In this document: piece by piece, positions 1 to 10,685 of the stretch
Layout: each line of letters starts with the position of its first letter
Position numbering within the stretch: position 1 is the stretch's first letter
Assembly (NCBI GenBank): GCA_015478945.1
Contig: JABUQX010087031.1
Coordinates: forward strand, 10,001-40,737
DNA: 30,737 nt
Direction: 5' to 3'
Source of the DNA: Trachelipus rathkii
Lineage: Eukaryota; Arthropoda; Malacostraca; Isopoda; Trachelipodidae
The notes under the pieces: generated by a model
Told to the model about the DNA's origin: nothing
The model's database searches: none
What the model saw: only the letters and a program-made list of their open reading frames with translations
Translations under genes and position numbers: made by a program

Positions 1-560
1 TCGGATTCACTCCTAACAAGAGGTTAGCTATTTAGTACATACTTCCTTCCCTTTCCATTTTTCAACTTTATTTTTGCGTTTTCTTGAGCTATGAAGTCGA
101 TCTTGGTGGTGACTAGTATGTTTTGAGGATGCCGAGTCCATTGCCGCTATTGCCGAGCGTGGCGTTTCAGCCGTTGCGTTTTTTAGAACGCACCAACATG
201 CCTTTTTCTTTCGTAGATGCCGTACCCTTCGTCAAAAACCTATCATGACGGGTGCAAACAGGGGATAGAAATGTTCTCAAAATAAGATTCCCGCGTATTA
301 CTATTCTATTTCCAATTCCCGAACTTATGTACGGCGGTTATTTGCCCAAGATGTTTCGTCCAGGAGGCTTCCCGGCGTGGTTATATTAGAAGAAGAGGGC
401 ATATGACACAAATATAACGAATTCTTTTATGCAAAAGAGGTTAGTTTAGAAGGTCAAATCGTGTATCTTATCTTCTTCAATCTTAAGCGATATTCTTCCT
501 AATATGTTGATGCATACATTTGTTGATCCAATGTTTTCAATCGCATTCGATCGACGTTCA
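1..560. other. Unassigned, mixed-composition sequence
   Basis: No ORF, RNA gene or mobile-element motif could be supported on either strand. The stretch is less AT-biased than most of the window and has a locally GC-richer patch around 110-400. Short peptide fragments can be read there, but none connects into a known domain. It may be a decayed mobile element or unique intergenic DNA. Confidence 0.4.
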
Positions 561-588
561 AAGGGGGGTGGGGTCCCCTCCCCCCCTT
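561..588. repeat. G-run/C-run inverted repeat
   Basis: A block of G runs (AAGGGGGGTGGGG) is followed immediately by a matching block of C runs (CCCCTCCCCCCCTT). The two arms are nearly perfect inverse complements, so either strand could form a hairpin, and the G arm has two G runs. Function unknown. Confidence 0.75.
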
Positions 589-1220
589 AAAATTTTAAAA
601 AAAGACTTATGAAAGCTGAAAATTTGGTGAGTGGTATAGAAGGAATAAATGAAAAATTAGAATGCTATGTTAAACATATATATTTAATTGGCGAACCATA
701 GGAGCGGAGCCGGAGCAGTGGTTGCGGTGCCCGAATGGAATTCATTCAGGCTCCTACCACATATTAGAACAAATGAGGTGTATACATTATTAATGTTTCA
801 ATGGTGTAGAATTCATTTTTTAGGGTTTCAGTTGGCCTAGCTGGCCTGATTTCTTCTAAGCTTCTAGCACGAACATTTCCTACATCTTAGAACACATCTC
901 CCCATATTATAATAGCTCTACCCTATGATTATATGATAGTGTAACATTAGAGTCGGAATTTGTGTATATATTAGAAGGGTTTATGATTGCATTTCCTTAA
1001 AACCATGTTTTAAGTACAATCAAATCTCATTTCTAGCATTTCTAGCAATGACAAGTCCCCTCTATATCGTCAATATTGAATAACACACTATATAGTAGTT
1101 ATGTCTACCCTTACTGTTTTGGGAGTTGAGGATTCCGATTGGTTGTATTAGAGTTGTTAGGATGGTTCCTTCCTTCTACGATTGACCCCCTTTAGGTCGC
1201 TTAGCCCCCTTTTTGATGTT
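589..1220. other. AT-rich unassigned stretch with a small CGGAGC-type patch
   Basis: Mostly AT-rich sequence with no supported gene. At about 700-720 there is a GC-rich patch with overlapping copies of a GGAGC/CGGAGC motif. A similar patch recurs at 2546-2600. These may be worn ends of a transposon using a hexamer subterminal repeat, but I found no paired termini. Confidence 0.35.
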
Positions 1221-1266
1221 TTGACCTTGATATTTCGGTCTTGGCCTTGATATTTTGGCCTTGATA
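1221..1266. repeat. 20-bp tandem repeat, two units
   Basis: Two adjacent 20-bp units (1221-1240 and 1241-1260) share the core CCTTGATATTT followed by GG. They differ at a few positions, and the start of a third unit follows (TTGATACC). Confidence 0.7.
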
Positions 1267-1334
1267 CCGTACCAAGGCCTGAAATTGACCTTTCATAAAA
1301 GTTTGTGAGGGATTAAGTGAGATTAAGTCGAGCA

Positions 1335-1440
1335 CATGTAGGTATCTGACGTAGTACCTGTTGTAGGGAACTGTCCTAACATGGGGTCATGTAGGTATCT
1401 GCCCCTAACTTAAGTCCCTGTATGTAACTATCCTAACCTC
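1335..1440. repeat. 53-bp tandem duplication, diverged
   Basis: The 14-mer CATGTAGGTATCTG occurs at 1335 and again at 1388, a period of 53 bp. Each copy is followed by a related tail ending in a CTATCCTAAC/CTGTCCTAAC-type sequence. The two units have diverged in the middle, so the duplication is not recent. Confidence 0.7.
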
Positions 1441-1459
1441 ACACCTATCATTCCTCTCC

Positions 1460-2010
1460 ACTCAGCACACACACACACACAACACACACACCACACCACA
1501 TGCACACCCGCTAGGGCCAGGCTACTTAAAACGAATCACACACTCGCACTAGCGAGGAGGAGCACGATATTGGTTTTTTCTTAAGCTACTTATAACACAT
1601 ACAGTTCTTACTTTATTCCTCAATACCTCACTCATAGAACTTAGTTCAACTACATAGTAACCTACATTTCTTACACTACACACGACATACATTATTACAA
1701 TTCATCACACTATACACTTATACCACTCTACATATTACATCACACCGCAGTGAGACACTTACACCACCTCATATATAGACTATCTTACATCTCACTTACC
1801 TTATGACCTCTATACTATCTCATACCATAACACTATACACACAAACACTCATACTCCACCGCACCAGGAAACACCCCACCACACACACACACACTCACAC
1901 ACACCGTTCTCGCACACAGCACACCTATCTGCGAGCGGGGCACCCCCAGCTACACACACTCACATGACACACCACTTATTATTGCGGTTGAGTGCACGGT
2001 CGCAGAGTTT
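1460..2010. repeat. C/A-rich, G-poor tract with (CA)n arrays
   Basis: The plus strand is rich in A, C and T and almost free of G over about 500 bp, with (CA)n runs near 1468-1500 and 1870-1905. Between them lie irregular CA/TA-rich words that look like decayed microsatellite. No frame carries a recognisable protein. The skew reverses to purine-rich shortly downstream. Confidence 0.6.
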
Positions 2011-2033
2011 GTATACGCTCGTTCAGACTTATT

Positions 2034-2100
2034 GATGCCTATCAAATTTGATGCCTCAGCTTTGATGCCTCAGAGAACTTTGATGAAGGCTTTGATGACT
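2034..2100. repeat. Short tandem repeat of TTTGATGCCTCAG
   Basis: Four to five imperfect copies of a 13-20 bp unit built on TTTGATG, two of them with the full TTTGATGCCTCAG. The open frame across it and the polypurine tract that follows is a by-product of repeat composition. Confidence 0.65.
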
Positions 2101-2149
2101 CGAGTGTTTTGTGCCGTCAAGCGTTTGAGAGTGTGTGTGGTTACTCCGA

Positions 2150-2520
2150 AGGCCCCACCTTGGAAAAAAAAGGAGGAAGAGCGCACGGTAAGGAAAAAAA
2201 ACAAACAGACAAAAAGAAGAAAGAAAACAAGTAAAGAAAGAAGAAGATAGAGAAAGAAGATAGAGAAGAGAAAGAAGAGAAGAAAGAAGAAAAAAGAAAG
2301 AAAGAAGATAGATAAAGAAAATAAGTACAGAAGAAAAGATAGTATAGAAGATAGTATAATGAAGAAGAAGCAGATCAAAAGAAAAACAGTTCAGTCGTTG
2401 TTTGTGCTGATATCCAAGCAGATGAATCGCTCGAGACATTTAAAGAAGTAAAAAGTAAAGAAAATGAAAGAACAAATAGTCACTGAAGAAGAAGAAGAAG
2501 ATAGAAGAAGAGAGAGGAAG
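2150..2520 (+). repeat. Polypurine (GA/GAA-rich) tract
   Basis: Over about 370 bp the plus strand is almost entirely A and G, as irregular GAA, AGAAAG and GAAGAAGAA words. Both strands stay open for more than 60 codons, giving Lys/Arg-rich or Leu/Phe/Ser-rich low-complexity peptides. That is the expected artefact of a polypurine/polypyrimidine tract. Such tracts can form triplex DNA. Confidence 0.75.
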
Positions 2521-2525
2521 AAGTC

Positions 2526-2601
2526 TCATATGACGGTGAGCATATGAGCCGGAGGCGGAAGCTTTGTGATGGCGGAGTCCAGACTGGAAATTCTGGCTCC
2601 A
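2526..2601. repeat. Nested inverted repeats with CGGAGC-like patch
   Basis: TCATATG at 2526-2532 is matched by its inverse complement CATATGA at 2541-2547. Immediately downstream is a GGAGGCGGAAGC / GGCGGAGTCC patch and an inverted pair around ACTGGA...TCCAGT near 2580-2601. It resembles the 700-720 patch. No promoter or terminator is implied. Confidence 0.5.
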
Positions 2602-2632
2602 GTTACTATTGAGTCAATTGAGACGTGTTTTT

Positions 2633-2735
2633 ATATATATATATATATACAATAATATATTTATTATTTTAATATATAATCACGTTTATTATATATATAT
2701 ATTTATAGCTATATATATATATTAATATCATTAAT
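2633..2735. repeat. (TA)n microsatellite
   Basis: Imperfect TA dinucleotide array broken by AT-only phase shifts (AATA, TTAT). Confidence 0.85.
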
Positions 2736-4339
2736 AAGACTAATACGGTGAGACCTAAAATAGCTAACTTATGAATATCAATTATTTACTTATTTAATAT
2801 TAATTCTATAATATATTATTATAATATATAATAGGTGTGTATAGCAAGCAAAAATAAAATATTATTATATTGTTTACAAAAGAACATAGACCGACCATTG
2901 TTTTTGTTTTCGTAACCATTTTTCTTATATATAAGAGTTCGAGAACTATTCCATTTGAGATTGATTCCTCAGCTGGAAAAAAAGATAAATAACAAAATAT
3001 GTAACATGTCAGAGAAATAGATGGAAAAGGATAAGGAAAATAGAAGCCTAGTAGTGTGTGACTGAATAAACATAATGTTCATTGGAGTTACATCTACGGT
3101 ATCGTGTTAGCCACGGTGCAACACGGGTCTGTGGCGCAGTGGCCGAAATTAAGTAACAATGATTCTTGTCACCTGAAATTAAGTTTACATTTTATTAATT
3201 GATTTTTATAAGATACATCTTAGTGAGTTTTATATTATCCGGCTTTTTAGTTATGTGAGGAGGATCATAAACTGTGATGACATAACAATATTTTTCATTA
3301 CTAACATACAAATAAGATGTCTAGGGAAGCCCGCCATATACTCATACGTATATATTCCTCCAATTGAGATGGGCTAGCCGAACTCCCTAAAAATATGGCG
3401 TTTTTAACCTTTTAAACTAAATGAAATTTTAAAAGAGGCATATACAGTTACCTAATACATAGACTTACGTCACTTCATACTATCAACTAGACCCATGTTG
3501 CTAAATATATGTACACAGCAAGCCCTATGTTGTACAAATATATATTAAAACTTATAACACGAAGCGCGCTAGGATTAAGTTCACATACCATATCCAATTG
3601 GTATAATTCATATGGTTGTACAACATGAGATATTCAAATCAATAAACTTGCCAACTCGACTTATATGTTTACTGTATGATATATATATCAACGTCCCTAT
3701 ATACTAAGGTATGTTATGTGTAATGCCATGGTTGTCTATGTGTGTATATTGTGTAACTGTTCTAGTTAGAGGTTCGTATTACACAATAGTCTTTTTAACA
3801 TTTTATTAATTCAAACTGAGGTTATATTTAAATTTATAGAAATAGAAGTCTTCTTTGGTTTTTATTTCATTACATATATATCTAGTTAGTTAACAGTTCG
3901 AGTTAAAAGTTAAAAGTTCGGAGATACATATTTAAAGTTAAAGTTAAATTATTTTTCAATAAATCAATTAATCAAGTAATCAGAGATTTATATTTTTCAT
4001 GTATTAAAATACAAATGTTTTTTTGAAATAAACATTCGTGTCATTTTTAGAAGAAATAAACATTTTTGTTTATTTTCGAAATAAATAAAATTTTGGCATT
4101 TGGTAAAATTTTCTAATTTTTTTGAAAAACACTTCTTTAAAAAACAGTAATTGTTTCTTCCTAGAAAAACAAGTTAGTTAAAATTTCCTATACCCTAACG
4201 AAAAACACTATTATCTTAGGGACGCTATCCATCATAAGCAATAAAGCAGTAAAATCACTAACACAAAAAGCTCCCAGCGGCGCCACCTACCTCTACAATT
4301 TATATATACGCACCTCTGTGCAAACATTCCAAAATTTAA
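2736..4339. other. AT-rich sequence with no supported gene
   Basis: About 1.6 kb of AT-rich DNA with frequent stops in all frames. A short GC-richer patch near 3100-3150 contains a motif like a tRNA A-box but no convincing B-box or cloverleaf. Short direct repeats of the GTTAAAGTTAAA type occur near 3900-3950. The sequence just before 4340 leads straight into a decayed LINE, so some may be its lost 5' part. Confidence 0.45.
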
Positions 4340-4522
4340 CAACTATTGCTGAAGAATGGCTTCGTTATCAGATGGTATGCCGCTTTCCTTTTCACATTTT
4401 CTTGTTTATGGCGTGTATCCTCCTGGTCTCCCGTCCTGCTCTATCTATGAAGCCTTTATTGGCTCTTCGTATTATCATATAGAATGTAAAAATTTTGTAG
4501 GCACCTTGTATCTCATGTCTCT

Positions 4523-5640
4523 GCAGAATGCGTTATCTACATGCAAAGATGGCGCTCCTAGTCCGGATTTTATCTCTCACCCCATTGATCTGTAGGTCAA
4601 TCCTTTCTCAAAGCCTATGTTTACTTTCACAATTTACATTCCGAAACGAGAAAGGATCTCGATGGTCAAAATCATAAAGACAAATCTTAAGACAATGGAG
4701 AAATGGTTCTAGGCATATCATCTCATCGCTTTAACGCGGGAGGGTATTTTTCACTCGTTAAATTTGGTTTCCGTGAAATTACATTTAGACCATCGATGTT
4801 CGAGAGGGCTTTTTACAACAGTCATGAGCACTTGTTGCTTTCTTCAAACTTGAACACGTTATTAACATTCTGGAGAAGAGGTATGCCTGCGAAAACTTTA
4901 ATTTAGCCTCCGGGGCAGTCACTCTTTCTAATAACTGTGTTATTTTGCAGAAACATCGATGCGGTTGTTGTATCGACCCATTTCAGGTATTTTTCACGAA
5001 AGGGTGTTCCAGATGGCAGAGTCTGAGCTTCGCTGCTATTTGCTACGGGATTTAAAAGATGTAATTCACTATTCCCCAACAGTCAAAGTGCTCCCTTTAG
5101 GTTGATGATTTGGCCCTCTACGTTTCCGGAGATAGGTTGCCTCACCAGAAGTGGCAACTTCCGACTGCCATCATAAATAATGCCGAGTGGCTCCCGTGCT
5201 GCGGGTTTCCACTCTTCTACAAGACACTACATTATTGTTCAAAAAAGGCAGAATGTGGTTTTATAGACTTTCACCCTATTCTAGTGATTATTTTGGTCCT
5301 ACTCAGTTACCCTGTCCGATTTCTAGGCTTACCTTTTTTTAAAATCTTAGTACATTCAGCATATCCGTATCCTAAAAACAGAATGCCAACGATCCCTTGA
5401 TCCACTTCATCACCTGACGTCAACTAAATGGATGCTAACAGACGGATGCCCTTATGGCTATCCACAGCCCTTATTCGATCAAAACTGGACTACGGCAATA
5501 CTATATATGGTCAAACTAGTCCCTCTGACTTACGTCTCCTTGATCCCGTTCAAAATTCCGCATAACGTATCGCGAACTGGCGCTTTCGCTCTCGAAGTGT
5601 AGTCTGGAGCAGAAAAACAAATGCCATGCCTCTATCTTTT
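4523..5640 (+). pseudogene. Reverse transcriptase domain remnant of the I/Jockey-group LINE
   Basis: The RT of this element would copy LINE RNA into DNA at the target site. Recognisable pieces, in shifting frames, include a PGPD-like start (GAPSPDFI), a segment like the fingers (YFSLVKFGFRE near 4745), the catalytic V-D-D motif at 5101-5109 with both aspartates kept, and a thumb region with LIRSKLDYG and LDPVQNSA near 5468-5560. A stop follows LDPVQNSA. Some linking sequence between 4590 and 4660 appears deleted relative to related elements. At least six frame changes are needed to follow it, so no functional protein is possible. Confidence 0.8.
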
Positions 5641-6054
5641 CGCTAAGAATACCTGATGTGTAGGTTATTCCTCCGTCTCCAGACCCCATCCCCATCGGCG
5701 CTAATTCCACTTGTTCAACGAGCGGTGCAAGGGTTCTCCTTACCGACCATTTGCAGTTACGGTGTCTAGAATACTCTCTCGTCTCAAAATACCCTTAATT
5801 AAGGTTCTTCCATTAACGTTCGCTGATATTGACCTTTATAGAATTTACGCAGCTGGGAAGTACTGTTTCGAGTTATCCAAATTTACTAAGTCCCTTTACC
5901 ATCGAACACATTTAAAAGTTTCATCCCACCCATTTGGTCACCAATACAGACTCCTTTTCTGTATTCAAGAACGGTTGGAGATCTGGGGAGGGTGCTAGCG
6001 CCTCAGCCATACTTTTGGACTACAGTTTCTCATACTCCCCCTTTTCATTTCTCA

Positions 6055-6330
6055 GTTTTTACAGCTGAAATTACGGCTCTTAAGCTGCCTGGTTCGAGAA
6101 TCATCAACATTAACTAATCCCATCTTTACGTTCTATTCTGATTCTCATAATTCACTATTGGCGCTACAGGATTGAACCAGAATCTGCTAATCCGTATTAC
6201 CGGCACGTTTCCTTCACTCACACATACAGACTATATACTCTACAATTTTGATGGATTCTCCGTCTCATGTCGAAATTCCTGGAAATGCGAGTCTGATAGG
6301 CTGCTAAACTTTCTGCTACTTCCCCACACT
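6055..6330 (+). pseudogene. RNase H domain remnant of the same LINE
   Basis: RNase H removes the RNA strand after reverse transcription. Two landmarks are visible: TAEITALKL, matching the helix around the catalytic glutamate, and SPSHVEIPGN near 6255-6285, matching the conserved W-x-P-S-H-x-G-I-x-G-N segment before the last catalytic aspartate. A segment reading FYSDSHNSLLALQD (about 6130-6172) fits the aspartate-containing strand between them. The three segments lie in different frames, and the last is followed within a few codons by a stop. Confidence 0.75.
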
Positions 6331-7030
6331 ACAGCTCGGAGATTCTCCCGATGCTATGAAGAAAGATATTTTTCCTTCCTCAATGTTTCCACCCCATCAC
6401 CAGTGGGTTGCGAACTGCAGGCAGGAACCCCTGTGGAGCGGTTAGTCATCGGGAAAACCTAGCCTCATAAAACGGGTTTTGGAGTGTGTCTGTTGCTGTG
6501 TAATCGTTATTTGAGACGTTTATTGAATGGTTATCCGCATCGCTCAGCGAATTTTACCATATGCTACTCATGTCAAAAGACCCTCTCACTAATGTAGTTT
6601 GTAATCTTCATACAGCCCATATATGCGGCATATTTTCATTAGACGTGTCTGCATTCTCCATTGTTCGCCAAAAGCATTTCTCTGTCCTACGTTCCAGAAC
6701 CAATGATGAACTCCTGCCTTCTCTCCCAGCTGACTCTCCATCTTTCCGTTTTAATTCTATTATTGCAATCCTTCACAATCTCAAATCATACTGTTACCGG
6801 ATTTACAATTCTTTGCGCCCCCTTTTCCCGTTCAGTTTCAGATCAAATCCCAACGATGAGATCTGCTCTTCCCCAGCGTTACCGCAGTCTTCTCGTCCAT
6901 CTGCTATTTGGAATTAACATTTTCCACACCTCCACGTTCCACGTTCGGTTTTGAGGTCGTCCCTGAGACGGGCTCTCATGTCCCAGCATTGCCGAATTCC
7001 AATGAGCAAAGACGATCTCTGTACACCTAC

Positions 7031-7134
7031 TCAATATTATATATTTTAATTATATTATATATATATTATATTTATTCGGTATATATATATATATATATAT
7101 AATATATATAGAATATATTATATGATATAATAAT

Positions 7135-7175
<41 letters not shown>

Positions 7176-7500
7176 TATAATATATATATTTATAATATAT
7201 ATAATATATATATATATAGTATATATATATATATTATATATATGTATATATATATATATTATGCTATATATATATTATAGTATCGTATATATATAGAAAC
7301 AATAATAAAAAAATACAATAAACCGCATCAATTTTTTTATTAAAAAAAAAATCACCCAGATGAAAATAAAATTTAAATTAAGAGTTATGCTTTATAAGAT
7401 ATATATATATATATATATATATATACTATATATATATATAGTATATATATTATATATATATGAGTGATAATATATATTATTATATATAATTTTATATATA
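7031..7500. repeat. (TA)n arrays between LINE and mariner element
   Basis: Two long imperfect TA arrays (about 7035-7275 and 7398-7500) flank a short A/T-rich spacer with homopolymer runs. The left array starts exactly where the LINE 3' end stops. The right array ends at the mariner-type inverted terminus. Open frames reading Ile/Tyr repeats here are artefacts. Confidence 0.85.
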
Positions 7501-7501
7501 C

Positions 7502-8549
7502 AGGGAGTTTAGAATGAAAGGTGCTACGCCATCGTGTCCATGACTTTCTCCGGTATTTTGACGCAAACTCGTCATCGAGTGTACGTAGAGCGGCGGCGGA
7601 ACTTGCTACTACTCGTTCAGCAATATGGAAAACACTGGCGGCGGATGGACTCAATGCATATCATTGCAATGTGTATAGTATTTACGGCTCCCAACAACTA
7701 GGAGTCGACGTGACTTCTGTGAATGGTTCATAGTGCAGTGTAATTCGAAACGACGATTTCAAAGTCGTGCTTGTGGGAAAGACGAGCCCAACTTCAGTTA
7801 GACGGGGTACTCACGACCAGAGAAACAGTCACGTGTGAGCACAGGAAAATCCTTCTGCCATCAGGGAGCATATTACTACACGATTAAATATAATGTGTGG
7901 CTGGGATTACTGGATACAATTCTCCCTTGGCCTTATTTTTACCTGACCGAAGCTGAACGGCAGAACTAACTTCAATTCCTCCGGAATGGGTTCGGAGTGC
8001 TCCTTTAACTTTGTTAAATATAACGTCACATGTGGTTTCAGTTGTATGGCTGCCCAGCTCACTTTGCTTGAGACACAACCCTGCTAAGTACTAACTACCC
8101 TTTACTGATGGATATCGGGGAGGAACTGTTGCCTACTCACGTTCCCCGGACACACACGTTTGGGGATCTTTGCCTTGGCGAAATCAAAGGGCGTGTATCT
8201 CCACTCCCAGTCACTGACGCTCTCGAACTGCAGGAAGTATCTGGCAATCCGTGTGCAGACAAACAGCAGCTGTAATGCGAGTCCGTCGACAATGTCGTTT
8301 TTACGTAGGTGCGTTGCTTGCATCAGGATCGGGAGGGGGCGAATTTGAATAACCATTTGTAACCGTAATTGTATTATAATGTTTGAATGAAAGATATGCA
8401 ATCTATGTGTTTTTGGTAATCCTGCGTTGCATCGGTATTCCACCCTAGGTGACTTCTCGCTAATAATTACACAACGAAGAAGTATTGCCTGCTATTTTCA
8501 TAATTGTAACCGTAATGAAGTGGCGGGACAGTTTTCATTCGGGACAGCC
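7502..8549 (+). mobile_element. Mariner/IS630-type DNA transposon, decayed
   Basis: The termini form a worn inverted repeat. The left end (7502-7523) and the inverse complement of the right end (8529-8549) share GG at the tip and an exact GAATGAAA core, with about 14 of 22 positions matching. Both ends abut TA-rich DNA, as expected for a superfamily that inserts at TA. The interior encodes a broken transposase on the plus strand. The distance between ends, about 1.05 kb, is shorter than an intact element of this type (about 1.3 kb), so parts of the N-terminal coding region are lost. AATTGTAACCGTAAT is repeated near 8360 and 8500, which may be part of the subterminal region. Confidence 0.75.
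7521..8340 (+). pseudogene. Mariner-type transposase remnant
   Basis: The transposase would cut and paste the element using a DDE/D-type catalytic core. The longest clean piece (7521-7733) carries the second helix-turn-helix: SSSVRRAAAELATTRSAIW followed by TLAADGLNAYH. After a frame change come RRDFCEWF, then KDEPNFS (about 7779-7800), which keeps the first catalytic aspartate. Near 8045-8065 YGCPAHF corresponds to the usual D-G-x-P-A-H-F motif with the second aspartate replaced. A following RSPDTHVWG-like piece (about 8130) lies where the third aspartate is expected. Several stops and shifts plus the lost catalytic residue show it is dead. Confidence 0.75.
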
Positions 8550-8690
8550 TTATATATTTATTTAGTATATATTAATATATATTATTATATATTATTATTA
8601 TATTATATATATATATATATATATAATATATAATATATTATAATATATATTATATATTCTATATTATATATATAATATATATATTATATT
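8550..8690. repeat. (TA)n microsatellite
   Basis: Imperfect TA array lying between the mariner right terminus and module A of the first composite repeat. Confidence 0.85.
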
Positions 8691-9181
8691 TTGTGACCTT
8701 TCAAATGAAAATCAAAATACTGAAAAAAATTTACAAAATTAAACAAATTAAAACAGAAGTAATATCTACAAAATATTCTTTAACCTTATCGTCATATATG
8801 ATAAATCATTAAAATTACTTAAAATCAAAAAAATAAATGGTTATATAATTTATTTTATTTAATAAAATATTTTTTTTAATTATATTATATATTTATTACA
8901 TTCGACAAATATATATTATATATATATATAATTAATTATATATATCAGTAAAATATATATATAATTTAATATATTGTATAATGGTCGTCAGAGTGTCTAA
9001 AGCTGCATATGTAACTCGAGAACGGCAGAATACAGTAAAAATTATAATTATTGAATCAGCGGAAGAATTTAGGGAAGGGTTTTGTATTTTTTTTTTTTTT
9101 TTTTTTTTTTGCATTTATTCGGCCAGAAATATTAAAATAAAATTTTCCCCAACCTTAGGGGTCTCGAGCTTACGAAGATAG
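8691..9181 (+). repeat. Composite repeat A-(TA)n-B, copy 1
   Basis: Module A (about 8691-8785) starts with TTTTGTGACCTTTCAAATGA and includes AACAGAAGTAATATCTACA. A TA-rich interior follows (8880-8965). Module B (about 8981-9175) starts GTCAGAGTGTCTAAAG, has a poly-T tract of about 22 bases, then GCATTTATTCG, and closes with an AAATTTTCCCC-like segment and CTCGAG. The same modules occur in the same order at 9375-9800 and inverted at 9960-10535. An open frame across B encodes poly-Phe and is not a gene. The start of B faintly resembles a tRNA A-box, so a SINE origin is possible. Confidence 0.75.
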
Positions 9182-9374
9182 TTATTAATGCTACTATTTT
9201 CGTCAATGTACTCGCGTTATATTGAATGGCGCAGTTCTTCTGGGACACTTATATGGATATTTATATATATATATATATATTATATATTATATATATTATT
9301 ATAATATATATATATTATTATATATATATATATAGTTATTATATTATACTATATATAATATATATATAATTTAA
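9182..9374. repeat. Short spacer and (TA)n array
   Basis: A 70-bp spacer containing GTACTCGCGTTATATTGAATG is followed by an imperfect TA array (about 9255-9374). The spacer faintly matches the sequence after module B of copy 2 (TTGCGTTACACTATGG), so the composite unit may extend slightly beyond CTCGAG. Confidence 0.6.
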
Positions 9375-9800
9375 TGTTTTGTGGCACTTCAACTGATATG
9401 AAAAATACTTACAAAAAATTATAAGATTAAAGAAATCATAAGCAGAAGTATTCTAAAACAGTTACCTTAAATATATATATAATTATATATATATATATAT
9501 ATATTATATAAATTATATATATTATATTATATATATATATATATATTATATATACTATATAAATATTATATATATTATATATATATATATTAATACTTAT
9601 TATATAGTATTATATGCGTCAGAGTGTCTAAAGTGACGAACATGTAAACTCGAGAAGCCAGCATCCTCAGTTAAACCAATTTATATATTTTGTAATCACG
9701 AAAAATTTTAATGGAAGGGTTTGTATTTTTTTTTTTTTTTTTTTTGCATTTATCGTCGTAATATTATATAAAAAATTTCCCCACCATTTAGGCTCGAGAT
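9375..9800 (+). repeat. Composite repeat A-(TA)n-B, copy 2
   Basis: Module A (about 9375-9465) begins TTTTGTGGCACTTCAACTGA and keeps GCAGAAGTATTCTAAAACA, clearly related to copy 1. The interior is a TA array (about 9470-9612). Module B (about 9617-9800) begins GTCAGAGTGTCTAAAG and carries the same poly-T, GCATTTATCG, TTTCCCC and CTCGAG marks in the same order. Copies 1 and 2 lie head to tail about 650-690 bp apart. Confidence 0.75.
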
Positions 9801-9841
9801 GACGGGGCCCGAGTCGCCCTCCTGCATATTGCGTTACACTA

Positions 9842-9950
9842 TGGTATTTTTTTTTCCCCCTTTTTTTTAAAAAGGGTTTTTTTTTAAAAAAAAAACAAAA
9901 AAAAAGGGGGGAAAAAAAAATTAAAAATTTTTTAATTCCTTTAACTTTTA
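9842..9950. other. Homopolymer-only block, possible assembly artefact
   Basis: About 100 bp consist almost wholly of runs of T, C, A and G (T9, C5, T8, A5, G3, T9 and so on) with hardly any mixed sequence. Natural low-complexity DNA rarely looks like this. A poor consensus of a collapsed repeat or a chimeric join is more likely. It lies exactly between composite copies 2 and 3, which are in opposite orientation. Confidence 0.5.
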
Positions 9951-9959
9951 TTATTATTT

Positions 9960-10535
9960 ACTAAAGAATATCATAGGGTAAACCGAAAAGATGGCAGGAG
10001 TCAGTTCGAGCCCCCTAAATGGGGAAATTTTTTTTTTAAAATATTCCGACGAATAAATGCATAAAAAAAATAAAATAAATATAAACCCCTCTTTAAAATT
10101 TTCGCTGATTCCAATATATAATTTGTTTAACTGTAGGTGACTAACGTTCTTAGCGTTCATGATGGTCAGCCTTTAGATCGCTTTGACCATATATATATAA
10201 TATAATATATAATAATATAATATTATCATATATATATATATATATATGATATATTATATATATATTAATATATATATATATATATTATACTGTATATATT
10301 TGATTATATATATTATATATATATATAATTATATATATATATATATATAAATATATAATATATATTAATATATAATATAAATATATATTAATATATATAT
10401 ATATATAATATTATATATATATAAAAGGTTAACATTAAATATTTTTGTATATTAATTCTGTTTTAATTTTGTTGTAATTGTAAACTATTAATCTGATTTT
10501 CCATTATTGAAAGTTACAAAATTAAAATAAAAATA
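9960..10535 (-). repeat. Composite repeat A-(TA)n-B, copy 3, inverted
   Basis: Read on the minus strand, module A (10535 down to about 10425) has TTTGTAACTTTCAATAATGG and AAACAGAATTAATATAC. A (TA)n interior follows (10425 to 10190). Module B (10195 to about 9960) has TGGTCAAAGCGATCTAAAGG, a T-rich tract, GCATTTATTCGTCGG, TTTCCCC and GGGGGCTCGA. Order and spacing match copies 1 and 2. On the plus strand the B end reads AGTTCGAGCCCC, close to a tRNA B-box. Copies 2 and 3 face each other across the homopolymer block. Confidence 0.75.
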
Positions 10536-10562
10536 AATTTACTGGTAGTGTTAAATGAAAGA

Positions 10563-10685
10563 CAGTTAAAATATTATTATTATTTTATTATTATTTATTA
10601 TTATTATTATTATTATATTTTATTATTATATTATTCTTGATTATTATTATTAATTTATTATTATATTATTAATTATTATATTTAT
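10563..10685. repeat. (ATT)n microsatellite
   Basis: Imperfect TTA/ATT trinucleotide array of about 120 bp. Confidence 0.85.

Larger units (their letters stand above)
4340..7030 (+). mobile_element. Decayed non-LTR retrotransposon (I/Jockey group) with RT and RNase H
   Basis: A 5'-truncated LINE whose ORF2 can be followed only by jumping between frames. Landmarks in order: a pre-RT segment reading LQNALSTCKDGAP (about 4523), the RT palm motif VDDLALYVSGDRLP (5101-5142), the thumb motif LIRSKLDYG (about 5468), an RNase H segment TAEITALKL (about 6059), a SPSHVEIPGN segment (about 6255) and a worn C-terminal region. LINEs with this RT-thumb-RNase H order belong to the I group and related arthropod elements; the exact clade is not settled. 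The endonuclease domain is missing. The 3' end near 7030 runs directly into a (TA)n array. Frameshifts and stops make it inactive. Confidence 0.85.

Noticed and set aside
2032..2439. Open frames on both strands (72, 102 and 127 codons)
   Set aside because: They come from the polypurine tract. The peptides are Lys/Arg- or Phe/Leu/Ser-rich and have no domain.
3120..3180. Possible tRNA or SINE head (TGTGGCGCAGTGG looks like an A-box)
   Set aside because: No convincing B-box at the right distance, and no acceptor or T-stem pairing.
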